This document shows positions 43,901-51,112 of a DNA stretch of 55,693 nt, piece by piece. Where the stretch lies: positions 1 through 55,693 of IMG/VR virus record IMGVR_UViG_3300030109_001698. The stretch is one strand, 5' to 3'. Below the pieces are notes generated by a model. That model did no database searches. It saw nothing but the letters and a program-made list of their open reading frames with translations, and was not told the origin of the DNA. The translations under genes and the position numbers were made by a program. The stretch's first letter is position 1. Each line of letters begins with the position of its first letter. This stretch comes from a virus.

Positions 43901-45097
43901 CAAGCTAATCCATTGGGTAGATTAATATTAGCCTTTGCAAACACACCTATGCAATATGGCCGTATAATGAATAAAGCATTTAGAGATATTATAAATCGTA
44001 GAGGCGATACTAAAACACATGTTTCTAAAATAGTTTACTATGGTGTAGTACAAAGTGTAATTTTTACAAGTTTACAATCAGCTATATTTGCAGCCTTAGG
44101 AGAGGGAGACGAAGAGTTGCTCGACAAAAAGAAAGATAGAATGTTTAATGGTATTATAGATTCTTGGTTAACAACGTTTGGCTATGGTGGTAAAGCTATT
44201 AGCGCGTTAAAAAATACCTTGATGGAATATAAAAAGCAAGACCTGAAAGATACTGATGACGATTATTTCTCACGATCTGATCATGCTTATACCATACTAC
44301 AAGCGTTAAGTTTTTCTCCTCCTATTGGGGCAAAACTTCGTAAAATATATCAATCTACACAAACAAGAATATTTAATAGAGATATTATTAAAGAAAGAGG
44401 ATTTACTTTAGACAATCCAGTATGGGGAGCTGTTGGTCACGTTATAGAAGGTGTAACTAATATACCGCTTGGTAGATTATCTAATAAAATGTTAAACTTA
44501 GACAATGCTTTAGATACAAGAAACGAAAGTTGGAAAAGAATAGCTTTAATAATGGGTTGGAACACTTGGGACTTAGGCATAAAAGATCCTGATTTACAAG
44601 CTTTAGGAGAAGATATAAAAGAAAGAAAGAAGCAAGAAAAGAAAATGCAAAATGAAAAAGAAAAAGCTGAAAAACAAAGGGAGAAGTTAAGAGAAAAATA
44701 TCCTGACAAAACAGATGAGCAAATTGATGAAACTGTAACTACTGAAAAGAAAATAAAACAAATTTTTGATTTAAACAAAAGAGAACAAGTAAAAATAATA
44801 GAAGGTTTAAACTTAAATCCAAAAGATTATCCTAAGGAACAGGATAGAGTAGATATAATAATGGAAAGTTACAATGAAGATTCTAAAAAAATAGATTCTA
44901 CTTTAACAGCTATAGAAAACTACGTGCCATCAGAATCAGAACAAAGATCTATAGATTTATTTAAAATGAACAAAAAAGATCAAATAAATATGTTAATGCA
45001 ACTAGGTTTAAATAGTAAAGCTATAAAAAAACTTAAGTATGAAGAGGATAGAGTAAATAAAATATTACAATTAGAAGAAAAAGAAAAAAGTAAATAA
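37961..45097 (+). CDS. 2378-aa polyvalent virion protein: metallopeptidase + HAD phosphatase
   Basis: Order: small N-terminal domain; Lys/Glu/Thr linker (about 65-145); coiled coil (about 190-310); zinc-peptidase region with HEFLH at 414-418; Pro/Thr/Glu linker (near 740); unknown domains; HAD phosphatase domain (about 1378-1540) with motif I DFDET (1383-1387), LTARPS (1461-1466) and FVDDA with D1518/D1519; a long C-terminal part with hydrophobic stretches (SVIFTSLQSAIFAALG) like the C-terminal domains of large polyvalent proteins; Lys/Glu coiled-coil end. Such proteins are thought to be delivered with the DNA and act early in the host. It probably enters the cell from the capsid. Confidence 0.8.
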   Translation: MAKGAPYRIKIKNKPTRVFQSEQEMKDALRNDPELRDQLKNNEYTIETDKDGQYVVPESSKMVMYETIIMLEDKKKKKKKEKEVEIKPEETKVEVKPEETTTEEVTTDPDQAYEEAYPEEKTVIKTDPESGAQEVVLTEKNKEQEKEDFTDFMQIGKETDPVTQAMPKFGLFGKQIDQERVYNYWENKLQDMTIKNEEEVLDRAIAEEMELVMEMDSKLAETVESYEDKIKKLTDEKEGLEDEKKQIKIQKQIDKLQTKKNEVLEPVRKKIKDKKQVDIFNERLARVEEISKQIFGEQFEFDIAETGEEYVEKFELDLIRQVEELDVLINETTDPKKKNELYEQRRAIQNELNELEGYFLNEKGESKFNEAKRENKLKQLKEKTHGNMSIDGMKAVINVAASLSEGGNINVAAHEFLHKLLLNTIRNNDNIRIVLGSNLHKYIAKIDPNLVQNSDFRRRLVSYGNNIELINELVGRLNEARQEGNTELAKKLEKQRVKLESSFENGSQAEEVLTLFSDAIYYNEVTFNENLYTKLGDMFRRIFRSFGVTAKWANPRDVYNFIRDYNNTIETGRGVAALIKEGREGVTLKGDIKQQIDIESGDAPKKRRRKKRFTIFQSKSDAESVNNIYQEKGKDGAFDIAEEYRGMANKIYDRYVSQLPRDLQAWIKQQDNFREDLINGILFASYKFINEGNANRSVVGMVQNEFVEARQTYGNLAAYINKFISLRAIQEFKDNLPQEAKLPEPTEPTETKPEEQVRKGKIALKELKQEETQEDVKNIVRTSGVKLPAEPSYKDVKNLITSHDGAKKSKRIPTGELFPVLEKICEDLFGDASIALRLVREVDLTKSQRAAIQDYIRRKHIELITYVIPEGTSKEGKATGAANTKLGVLYTEGARTKTGPGLKEQKKLHIDPAFLLEQAGMVKGQPTITTTKVDPFLRSMAIQIGVIASNQAIRQEKEYLNLTELQVIRLKDGKPKLAYSQAANENVSWIKQQLDKGDFDSINKINKLLGNKKLILDPSNPNHITQMEYFATDVLAKYLPWEFVNAASFGVGTKRNTGQFFTAEGGAEAGTRIKLQNKVKKYQSKNPLNLTEKQIRSVRLAIRSKRGYGKGGWYDMHTIKTVRGEVKNRSFTSDYYQEVIKDHNEGVEIILNALQDIINIDNGKYLPEIAAMFKSQAYATDHFIRQMAIPKGREQGIGVNNTYSEHFFPSGKMSELILRALINNQINDLIPFMQDSYYQIGLTSVTNKKIDNLYKEGFPKEYYDVINEKLKEGFSNLPDPIIRYAHSNINLNKITLNNNNTLTQNYGLAYAETNSSFELVAVVNTLLQEFSLGQISQEKAINVLQSTLKISYSKNSNKEKILDLAIQNARANYNNPKGMSTFDFDETLIDKGDNFIIATKDNKTIKISSGQWPVQGPELAKQGYKFDFSDFINVRGGIEGPLLEKMRNQIKKFGTQNVFVLTARPSQSAPAIHEWLKTRGINIPYKNITGLGNSTGEAKAEWMLEKFAEGYNDMYFVDDALSNVKAVKNVLEQLDIKSKVVQVKINYSKEASKRLNEIIEQSTGVDGKKIFSEAQAKLRGDKFKVRDIVPPSAQDFLGLLYNMLPKGKQGEEAMEYFKKTLIDPFARGVNELNTAKQRAATEFAALLKTFPDVKSDLKRKLKNFDGVPKHIGNYKIDHAVRVYLWNKAGYEVPGLSKRDLNELVDFVKQDEELRAFANAVGNISKNEKGYAEPGEYWLVENIQADLLSDGAIGEVRGKYLTEWQNNVDLMFTPENMRKLKAIYGSKYVEALQDILYRMKTGRNRPSGTNRLSNIYMNWVNNSVGAIMFFNIRSAVLQTISSVNYINWTDNNPLKAGLALANQKQFWKDFVYIFNSDMLKQRRAGNRRGVNESELLNAVIGSNNPIKASIAWLLNKGFLPTQIADSFAIASGGATFYRNRVNTYLKQGMSQQEAEQKAWLDFQEVTEVSQQSARPDLISQQQANPLGRLILAFANTPMQYGRIMNKAFRDIINRRGDTKTHVSKIVYYGVVQSVIFTSLQSAIFAALGEGDEELLDKKKDRMFNGIIDSWLTTFGYGGKAISALKNTLMEYKKQDLKDTDDDYFSRSDHAYTILQALSFSPPIGAKLRKIYQSTQTRIFNRDIIKERGFTLDNPVWGAVGHVIEGVTNIPLGRLSNKMLNLDNALDTRNESWKRIALIMGWNTWDLGIKDPDLQALGEDIKERKKQEKKMQNEKEKAEKQREKLREKYPDKTDEQIDETVTTEKKIKQIFDLNKREQVKIIEGLNLNPKDYPKEQDRVDIIMESYNEDSKKIDSTLTAIENYVPSESEQRSIDLFKMNKKDQINMLMQLGLNSKAIKKLKYEEDRVNKILQLEEKEKSK

Positions 45098-45141
45098 AGT
45101 TAAAAACAAGTGATTCTATAATAATAAAGTATACTAAAAAA

Positions 45142-45426
45142 ATGGCAAAAGAATTAAATGAAGACACGGGCTTCGTATTAAGTATAAAAACAATAATAGG
45201 TTTAGGGTTTGCAGTAGCTACATTGGCTGGTATGTGGTTTACGTTGCAGGCAGATATAGCTGAAGCAAAAGAGCTACCGGTAATCCCACCGGATGAGGTT
45301 ACTAGAATGGAGTTTGACATGAAAGATCAAATGATTCGCCAGACTATTATGACAACTCAAGAAGACGTTACTGAAATTAAAGAAGATATGAAGCGTATTG
45401 AAGAAAAAATTGATAAATTAAGATAA
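45142..45426 (+). CDS. TM plus coiled-coil protein (possible holin/spanin)
   Basis: 94 residues: one TM segment (about 14-36, LSIKTIIGLGFAVATLAGMW) after a short acidic N-terminus, then a Pro-rich hinge (ELPVIPPDEV) and a C-terminal coiled coil (TTQEDVTEIKEDMKRIEEKI). Single TM plus periplasmic or cytoplasmic coiled coil is typical of accessory lysis proteins. Located at the head of the envelope/lysis cassette, 44 nt after the giant gene. Confidence 0.65.
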   Translation: MAKELNEDTGFVLSIKTIIGLGFAVATLAGMWFTLQADIAEAKELPVIPPDEVTRMEFDMKDQMIRQTIMTTQEDVTEIKEDMKRIEEKIDKLR

Positions 45427-45432
45427 AATTAA

Positions 45433-45795
45433 ATGGAAAATACAGACGTCACATGGAGAACATTTAGTGTATATATGTTAGTTTTGCTTTTTATGTTGTT
45501 TGCTGGCGGCGTTTTTGGTCAAATAAAAGTTGTACACTTTAACGCAGAATGGAATAAAAACAACGGTGCTGATTGGATTATGTCTTTAAAAGACTGTAAT
45601 ACTAAAAGTTATGTTGATATAGCTAAAGACCCAGAAGCACAAAAAAAATATAAAATAGCAGTTGTACCTACAATTATAATATTTAAAGACGGGGAAGAAG
45701 TCGCTAGATTTCAAGCTGATTTAAGTTTTAAGTTGTTAGCAACTAGAGAAGAAGTACAAGAAGAAATAGACGAACAATTAATGAGCGATTTTTAA
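45433..45795 (+). CDS. Exported thioredoxin-fold protein without catalytic cysteines
   Basis: 120 residues. N-terminal hydrophobic signal or anchor (YMLVLLFMLFAGGVFGQ, residues about 14-30). Then the thioredoxin pattern: KVVHFNAEWNKNNG in the place of F-x-A-x-W-C-G-P-C, and the cis-Pro region VVPTIIIFKDGEEVARF. The C-x-x-C is missing, so it cannot do disulfide exchange. Thioredoxin folds without cysteines often act as binding or processivity modules (compare T7 DNA polymerase and host Trx). The signal places it outside the cytoplasm. Confidence 0.75.
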   Translation: MENTDVTWRTFSVYMLVLLFMLFAGGVFGQIKVVHFNAEWNKNNGADWIMSLKDCNTKSYVDIAKDPEAQKKYKIAVVPTIIIFKDGEEVARFQADLSFKLLATREEVQEEIDEQLMSDF

Positions 45796-45796
45796 T

Positions 45797-46159
45797 ATGG
45801 CATATACACAAAAAAATAATCCTTTTAAAGTTACAAGCTGTGGCAGAAGAAGAACCTTTATGTGTGGAGGTAATCCAGGCGATGACAGAACAAAATCAAG
45901 TCCTTTTGCTAGTAGAGAACCTAGAAAAACAACAAAGGGTAAGGGTCGTAATTTTAGAACAACAGAAGAGGGTGCCGGTATGACAGCTAAAGGTGTTGCT
46001 GAGTACAAACGTAAAAACCCTGGCAGCAAGTTAAAAACAGCTGTCACAGAAAAAAATCCTTCTAAAAAAGATGCTGCTAGAAGAAGATCTTTTTGTGCTA
46101 GATCGAAAGGTTGGAAAGGCGAAAGAGGTAGAGCTGCTAGACGTAGATGGAAATGTTAA
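45797..46159 (+). CDS. Basic Cys-containing protein, DUF6321-like, FK signature
   Basis: 120 residues, extremely Arg/Lys-rich. N-terminus MAYTQKNNPFKVTSCGRRRT keeps the PFK start of the shared signature and later KSSPFAS. The C-terminal half (GAGMTAKGVAEYKRKNPGSK, then SFCARSKGWKGERGRAARRR) resembles the short DUF6321-type domain of many marine phages, which holds a conserved S-F-C-A-R motif. I am fairly sure of the resemblance but not of function; nucleic-acid binding is plausible from charge. Confidence 0.72.
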   Translation: MAYTQKNNPFKVTSCGRRRTFMCGGNPGDDRTKSSPFASREPRKTTKGKGRNFRTTEEGAGMTAKGVAEYKRKNPGSKLKTAVTEKNPSKKDAARRRSFCARSKGWKGERGRAARRRWKC

Positions 46160-46179
46160 ATAAATAAAAAATATATAAA

Positions 46180-46326
46180 ATGAGAAATGCACCATTAAAA
46201 GGTTTAATACACAAATCTTCACCTTTAACAAAAAAGGGACCTTGTTGGACTGGTTACGAAATGATAGGCATGAAGAAAAAGGGAGGTAGAACCGTTCCTA
46301 ATTGTGTTCCTAAAAAGAAAAAATAA
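46180..46326 (+). CDS. Small basic protein with CWxGYEMIGMKKKxG motif
   Basis: 48 residues. It opens MRNAPLKGLIHKSSPLTKKG (the PLKG/SSPL variant of the phage signature), then GPCWTGYEMIGMKKKGGRTV and PNCVPKKKK. The C-W-x-G-Y ... G-x-K-x-K-x-G-x-x-V-x-N-C pattern recurs as a short module in many marine myoviruses and podoviruses. Its stop codon directly abuts the next ATG. Function unknown. Confidence 0.75.
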   Translation: MRNAPLKGLIHKSSPLTKKGPCWTGYEMIGMKKKGGRTVPNCVPKKKK

Positions 46327-48525
46327 ATGAAAAAAATACTTCTGCTATTGTTATTACCTATAATAACCTTTGCTCAAAAAGAGGTTATTATACATATAAA
46401 AACAGATAGTTATCCAGGGGAGACTAAATGGACTTTATATAAAGACGCTTATCAAGGAGATACATTAGCGTTTGTTAATTATGGTCATTATACATCTGTT
46501 AGCACTATGAATAGTGATACTGTTTATATTCCAGATAGTATAACTAATATATCTTGGGTTATATTTGATCAATATGGAGATGGTATAACTAATGGCGAGT
46601 ATTACATTACTATATGTGGTGATACAATAGTTAATTATCCTGCTAGTACTTTTACCACGGGATTAATACATAACAGAGTTGTACCACAGTGCATGCCGCA
46701 ACCACCACCACTACAAATGGTGCCTGCGAAAGTTATAATAAATTTAGATCAATATCAAAGTGAAACAAGTTGGGATATAAAAGATACAAATGGAACAACC
46801 TATGCTTCTGGAAGTGGTTATAACGCTCAACCTGATTACGCTACTATAGTTATTCCAGTTCAGATACCAAAAGGACCTTTAGTATTTACTATATACGATA
46901 CTTATGGAGACGGATTAAATGGTAGTTTATGGCAAGGACAAGATGGTTCTTATTATTTAAAACAATGTAATGATACATTAATATATGGAACTGATCCTGC
47001 GTTTGGTAATGATACTTCGCATGTATTTGTTTCTGATTCTTGTCCACCTATATTAGGATGTACAGATGATGATTACGTAGAGTGGAACCCTTTTGCAGAT
47101 GTAGACGATGGTAGTTGTCAGACTTTGAAAATATTTGGGTGTACAGATAGCACAATGCACAATTACGATCCAAATGCTAATACAATGGAACTAATAGATA
47201 CCTGTGTTTATACGTTAGTATTACATGATTTAATGGGTAATGGCTGGGTAGGATCTCATTTAAAGTTAATACATCCTGACACATCGTACCAATTTACTCA
47301 CGCCGGTGGATTTGACGATGTATATTATGTAGGATTAACTGCGCCAGACCCTGTTACGTTTAGATTCCACATATCTTCACAAGCTAGTTTAACAACAATA
47401 GAATGTGGCTTTACTTTTATAAATCCAGAAGGCGATACACTTATAAGTATACAACCTCCGTTTATACAGCCTTTATTACCATATCACATTATAACAAATT
47501 GTGGCAACACTTGTGAAGAAAAAGTTTTTGGATGTTTAGATCCGTTAGCTATTAATTATGACAGTGTTGCAAACACCAGTGATAGTAGTTGTTATTACAC
47601 ACCTGGTTGTACTAATTCTTCGTATTTAGAATATTATACCCAAGGATTTGTAGCTGACTATGATGATGGTAGCTGTATTATAAAAGCAGTGTGGGGATGT
47701 ATGGATAGTACAGCTTTTAATTATGATTCAACTGCAAATATAGACAACGGAGGGTGCGTTCCGGTTATATATGGGTGTATGGAAAGTTTGGCATTTAATT
47801 ATGACCCATTAGCAAATACGCCTGATACGTGTATAGCATACTTGTACGGTTGTACCGATCCCACAATGTTTAATTATAATCCATTAGCTAACTCTGACGA
47901 TGGAAGTTGTATTGCTTTTGTTTATGGCTGTATGGATTCTACAATGTTTAATTATAATCCTTTAGCAAATGCTTCTAGCAATCTCGTTCCTTGTATTCCT
48001 TATACTTATGGTTGTACTGACCCAAGTATGTCCAACTATAATCCAGAAGCTAATACAGAAGACTTTAGTTGCGTACCATTTATTTATGGGTGTATGGATT
48101 CTACTGCTCTTAATTACGATTCAACTGCTAATACGGACAACGGTTCTTGTATCGAAATTGTTACGGGTTGTATGGATCAAAACGCTTGGAATTACGATAT
48201 CTTGGCGAACGTCCACGATACTAGCTCTTGTCTTTATGACGCTGGTTGTGTTACTGGGCCTGGTAATCCTTATTGGTTAAACGATCCTTGTTACGAGTGG
48301 GTAATATTAGTTGATGAGTATTGTTGCGAAAATGAGTGGGACACAATTTGCCAAGCTACGTACAATCATTGTAAAGGAACTTGGACAGGCCCATTGCCAA
48401 AAAGATTAGATAAAGAATTATTAATGGTAACAGATATATTAGGTAGACCAGCAAAGCCGGGTAATAATAAAATATTGTTCTTTATATATAGTGACGGAAC
48501 AGTAGAAAAGAGATTAACAAAATGA
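46327..48525 (+). CDS. Secreted Cys-repeat protein with T9SS-like C-terminus
   Basis: 732 residues. A signal peptide (MKKILLLLLLPIITFAQ) is followed by two beta domains (about 20-125 and 135-240; YDTYGDGLNGSLW). Then come about eleven repeats of GC[TM]D...NY[DN]P.AN.DDGSC type (about 240-640), the Cys-pair repeat common on Bacteroidetes surface proteins. The last 35 residues (TDILGRPAKPGNNKILFFIY, then SDGTVEKRL) match the flavobacterial T9SS C-terminal signal pattern (LGR ... YxDGTVEK). It should be exported by the host T9SS to the cell surface. Adhesin, receptor mask or virion part are possible. Confidence 0.82.
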   Translation: MKKILLLLLLPIITFAQKEVIIHIKTDSYPGETKWTLYKDAYQGDTLAFVNYGHYTSVSTMNSDTVYIPDSITNISWVIFDQYGDGITNGEYYITICGDTIVNYPASTFTTGLIHNRVVPQCMPQPPPLQMVPAKVIINLDQYQSETSWDIKDTNGTTYASGSGYNAQPDYATIVIPVQIPKGPLVFTIYDTYGDGLNGSLWQGQDGSYYLKQCNDTLIYGTDPAFGNDTSHVFVSDSCPPILGCTDDDYVEWNPFADVDDGSCQTLKIFGCTDSTMHNYDPNANTMELIDTCVYTLVLHDLMGNGWVGSHLKLIHPDTSYQFTHAGGFDDVYYVGLTAPDPVTFRFHISSQASLTTIECGFTFINPEGDTLISIQPPFIQPLLPYHIITNCGNTCEEKVFGCLDPLAINYDSVANTSDSSCYYTPGCTNSSYLEYYTQGFVADYDDGSCIIKAVWGCMDSTAFNYDSTANIDNGGCVPVIYGCMESLAFNYDPLANTPDTCIAYLYGCTDPTMFNYNPLANSDDGSCIAFVYGCMDSTMFNYNPLANASSNLVPCIPYTYGCTDPSMSNYNPEANTEDFSCVPFIYGCMDSTALNYDSTANTDNGSCIEIVTGCMDQNAWNYDILANVHDTSSCLYDAGCVTGPGNPYWLNDPCYEWVILVDEYCCENEWDTICQATYNHCKGTWTGPLPKRLDKELLMVTDILGRPAKPGNNKILFFIYSDGTVEKRLTK

Positions 48526-49640
48526 AAAAACTATTACTATTATTACTAACTATTTTAATGTCTTGCGCCACTACAAAAACTTGTTGTGGACAGTTTAGTT
48601 ATAAAGGTTATGATTATGATATTCAAGATATTTTAAAAAATCAATTAAAGTTCTCTACTATATACGGAGCGGTAAACGGTGGTACATCTATATCTGACAT
48701 TAAACAGTTTTCAGTTATAGACGGTTTACAAACATCAATGATAGAAACTCCTTATGATTATTCTTTTACTTTAGGTATAAGAAAAATTGCAAGGTTTGGA
48801 TATGAAAATAAAGCCCAAACATTTTACGATGGTACAGAATCTAACTACACAGACGCTGCTACTGTAGGTAAAGTACAGGGTTTTGAATATTTATTTGAAA
48901 TAGACTACGCTAGACAGCAGGGTTTAGATTATATAGACCAACATCATTTTATTAGATACAGTTCTGATGATAATTGCGATGGACCTTTATGTATAGATCA
49001 CTTCGCTGCTAAAGTAGAATATTTAAAAGATGGTTTCGCTGATGTAGAGTATTTCGAGTTATCAGAAAGGTATAGATACAAGAAAGACAAAAACTTAGCG
49101 TTTAGTATAGGTGCTGCGCATAGACTGGCAGAGCCATACGGTTATGATCCGCTAAAAGAATGGATCTTGGATAATGGCAATTTGCATTACACTTACTTAG
49201 CAATACAAGAGGGGTATACGATAGATGTAGCAAATAGTGAGTATAAAGATCCAAGCGGAAACACCGTTGCTAACAGTGCTGACGTTTGGAAAGAAGTTGT
49301 TATACCACAAGTACTAGCGGATTATACTACAAGAAAAAGAAACGAATTAAGTAGAGTTATACAGCATTCATTGGTGATAGGTTTTGATTACTATAACTAC
49401 AGTAAGAGTTATTGGTTACATGCTTGGGGTAATTTACTACCTTACCACTACAACGATGGTAGTGAGTTTAGCTATCATAATTATATAGACGAAGATCAAT
49501 GGTATGATTATTCTGGTGGAATTATATTTGGTAGAAAGTTAGATAAACAATTAGGTATATTTGCAGAAGGTAAATATAATAAGTATTGGAATAGAGAATG
49601 GTATGATTTTAAGTTTGGCGTTAACTATATAATAAGATAA
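48522..49640 (+). CDS. Lipoprotein with beta-barrel-like C-terminus
   Basis: 372 residues. Signal peptide with lipobox (MKKLLLLLLTILMSCATTKT) puts Cys15 at the mature N-terminus. The rest has alternating strands and many aromatic residues (SGGIIFGRKLDKQLGIFAEG; KYNKYWNREWYDFKFGVNYI). The ending in YIIR strands looks like an outer-membrane barrel terminus, but lipidated barrels are uncommon. ATGA-coupled to the preceding secreted-protein gene. No family recognised. Likely located at the host outer membrane; may block later phages or change the surface. Confidence 0.7.
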   Translation: MKKLLLLLLTILMSCATTKTCCGQFSYKGYDYDIQDILKNQLKFSTIYGAVNGGTSISDIKQFSVIDGLQTSMIETPYDYSFTLGIRKIARFGYENKAQTFYDGTESNYTDAATVGKVQGFEYLFEIDYARQQGLDYIDQHHFIRYSSDDNCDGPLCIDHFAAKVEYLKDGFADVEYFELSERYRYKKDKNLAFSIGAAHRLAEPYGYDPLKEWILDNGNLHYTYLAIQEGYTIDVANSEYKDPSGNTVANSADVWKEVVIPQVLADYTTRKRNELSRVIQHSLVIGFDYYNYSKSYWLHAWGNLLPYHYNDGSEFSYHNYIDEDQWYDYSGGIIFGRKLDKQLGIFAEGKYNKYWNREWYDFKFGVNYIIR

Positions 49641-49642
49641 CA

Positions 49643-50164
49643 GTGTTTCAAGATTTTAATATAAAACCGTACTTAAATAAAAAACCGCCTAATGATAATT
49701 CTATAACTACAAAAGGTGAAATAAAAGAATTAGTTAATATACCTATTAAAGAAAATTTTATAAAAGAAAAAGATGATATTAAAAAATCTTTTAGTAAAAT
49801 TGTACCAGAAGATAAATTAATACAAAAACTTATTGATGAGTCCGCTCCTGTTATAATTAAAATTAAAAAACATCACAATAGGCCTAGACCTAAAGTGATA
49901 GCTAAAAAACTAAAGACAAAAATGCAAGACATGGAAATGGCCTCAATGAAAACACCGTCATATCCATCTGGTCATTCAACGCAAGGTTATTTAATAGGTA
50001 TGGTGTTAAGTGATAAATATCCACAAAAGAGAGATAAACTAATGAAAAACGCTAGAGATATATCTTATAGTAGAAGAGTAGCACATGCTCACTATAAATC
50101 AGATTCTTTGTTTGGCGAAAGAATAGGTAGAGATATGTATCAGCATATAAAAAATAAAACATAA
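49643..50164 (+). CDS. Soluble PAP2-superfamily phosphatase
   Basis: 173 residues, GTG start 2 nt after the previous stop. It carries all three PAP2 motifs: K-x6-RP (KKHHNRPRP, to R82/P83), PSGH (108-111) and SR-x5-H-x3-D (SRRVAHAHYKSD, S143, R144, H150, D154). No TM segment or signal peptide, so unlike lipid phosphate phosphatases it should be a soluble acid-phosphatase/haloperoxidase-like enzyme acting via the PSGH His and the third-motif His. Substrate is unknown. Neighbours (lipoprotein, endolysin) point to the envelope, e.g. polyprenyl or phospholipid phosphate. Confidence 0.85.
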   Translation: MFQDFNIKPYLNKKPPNDNSITTKGEIKELVNIPIKENFIKEKDDIKKSFSKIVPEDKLIQKLIDESAPVIIKIKKHHNRPRPKVIAKKLKTKMQDMEMASMKTPSYPSGHSTQGYLIGMVLSDKYPQKRDKLMKNARDISYSRRVAHAHYKSDSLFGERIGRDMYQHIKNKT

Positions 50165-50168
50165 TATT

Positions 50169-51101
50169 ATGGCATACTATATGAAAGGAAGCCCAATTAA
50201 ACGGGGTGAAATACAATCAAAAGATTTATTAAACAGTGTTAGAAGTAATCCTTTAAAAACAATGCACGACAAAAAAACCTATACTATACCTGCAGACAAC
50301 ACCGGTGGAGGATGGCATGGTACAAACACTTATGTTCCACCGTATCCAACGGAAGGAGAAGGAATTAGTTACATTACGAGTGATGATGGGAAAAAATACC
50401 CTATCAAAAAAATGGAACTCAAAAATAATGTAGTGGTGGGTTATCCACCTATGTTTGGTAGAGGTAAAGTTCTTAAATACGGTAAAGACATATTGAAAGG
50501 AATTTATAATTATTTCAAAAATCCTGGCAAGACTAAAAAAGTAATAGATGCTGTAAAAAGCGAAGCTAGTTTAATAAAAAACGTTCCTTCACAGGTTACA
50601 AAAAACGTAAAGACTTTTGTTACAAAAAATCCAGGAAAATCTGCTGCAGCTGGAACCTTCGTTGTTGGTAATAAAACTTTAGATGAGTTAGAGAAAATAA
50701 CTGAGAAAAAACAAGATAAAACTAGTGCTGAAGTTGGTGATATACTAAATAGTGAACGAACAGTTTACGAAATAGCCGTTGATAAAGCGAAAGATGAAGG
50801 TGTAGATCTTCGTAAAATTATAAGCGAAAGAGATAATATTCAAATGAATGTAGCTAGTGAAAATTTTGATTTAAATTTTAAAAATGTTGATGGTTGGAAA
50901 AATTACAGAAGTGATATAAAAAATGCAGAAACTCTTAGTAAAATTTACAAAATAGCTAATCAAAACAAAGATTACAAGTTAAAGAAAAGATATATAGATA
51001 AAATGTATACAAGTGTCAAAGGACAAAACGATCCGAACATAACACAAGACACAACAGGAGGAGGTGCTTGGAATATGGTTCCAATAGATATTACGTATTA
51101 A
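50169..51101 (+). CDS. MKGSP-signature protein, 310 aa
   Basis: Starts MAYYMKGSPIKRGEIQSKDL, a compact form of the shared signature (MKG followed by SPIK). Beta-type first third, then a Lys-rich part (KVLKYGKDILKGIYNYFKNP) and a short hydrophobic stretch (GKSAAAGTFVVGNKTL), followed by charged helices and QDTTGGGAWNMVPIDITY. No known domain. The gene lies between the PAP2 and endolysin genes, so a virion or lysis-related role is possible but open. Confidence 0.68.
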   Translation: MAYYMKGSPIKRGEIQSKDLLNSVRSNPLKTMHDKKTYTIPADNTGGGWHGTNTYVPPYPTEGEGISYITSDDGKKYPIKKMELKNNVVVGYPPMFGRGKVLKYGKDILKGIYNYFKNPGKTKKVIDAVKSEASLIKNVPSQVTKNVKTFVTKNPGKSAAAGTFVVGNKTLDELEKITEKKQDKTSAEVGDILNSERTVYEIAVDKAKDEGVDLRKIISERDNIQMNVASENFDLNFKNVDGWKNYRSDIKNAETLSKIYKIANQNKDYKLKKRYIDKMYTSVKGQNDPNITQDTTGGGAWNMVPIDITY

Positions 51102-51112
51102 AATTAAAATTT

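Noticed and set aside
51068-51112. TTG start at 51068 for the endolysin
   Set aside because: It lies in the coding part of the previous gene and adds 15 residues unlike the M15 start. ATG at 51113 has an A-rich leader.
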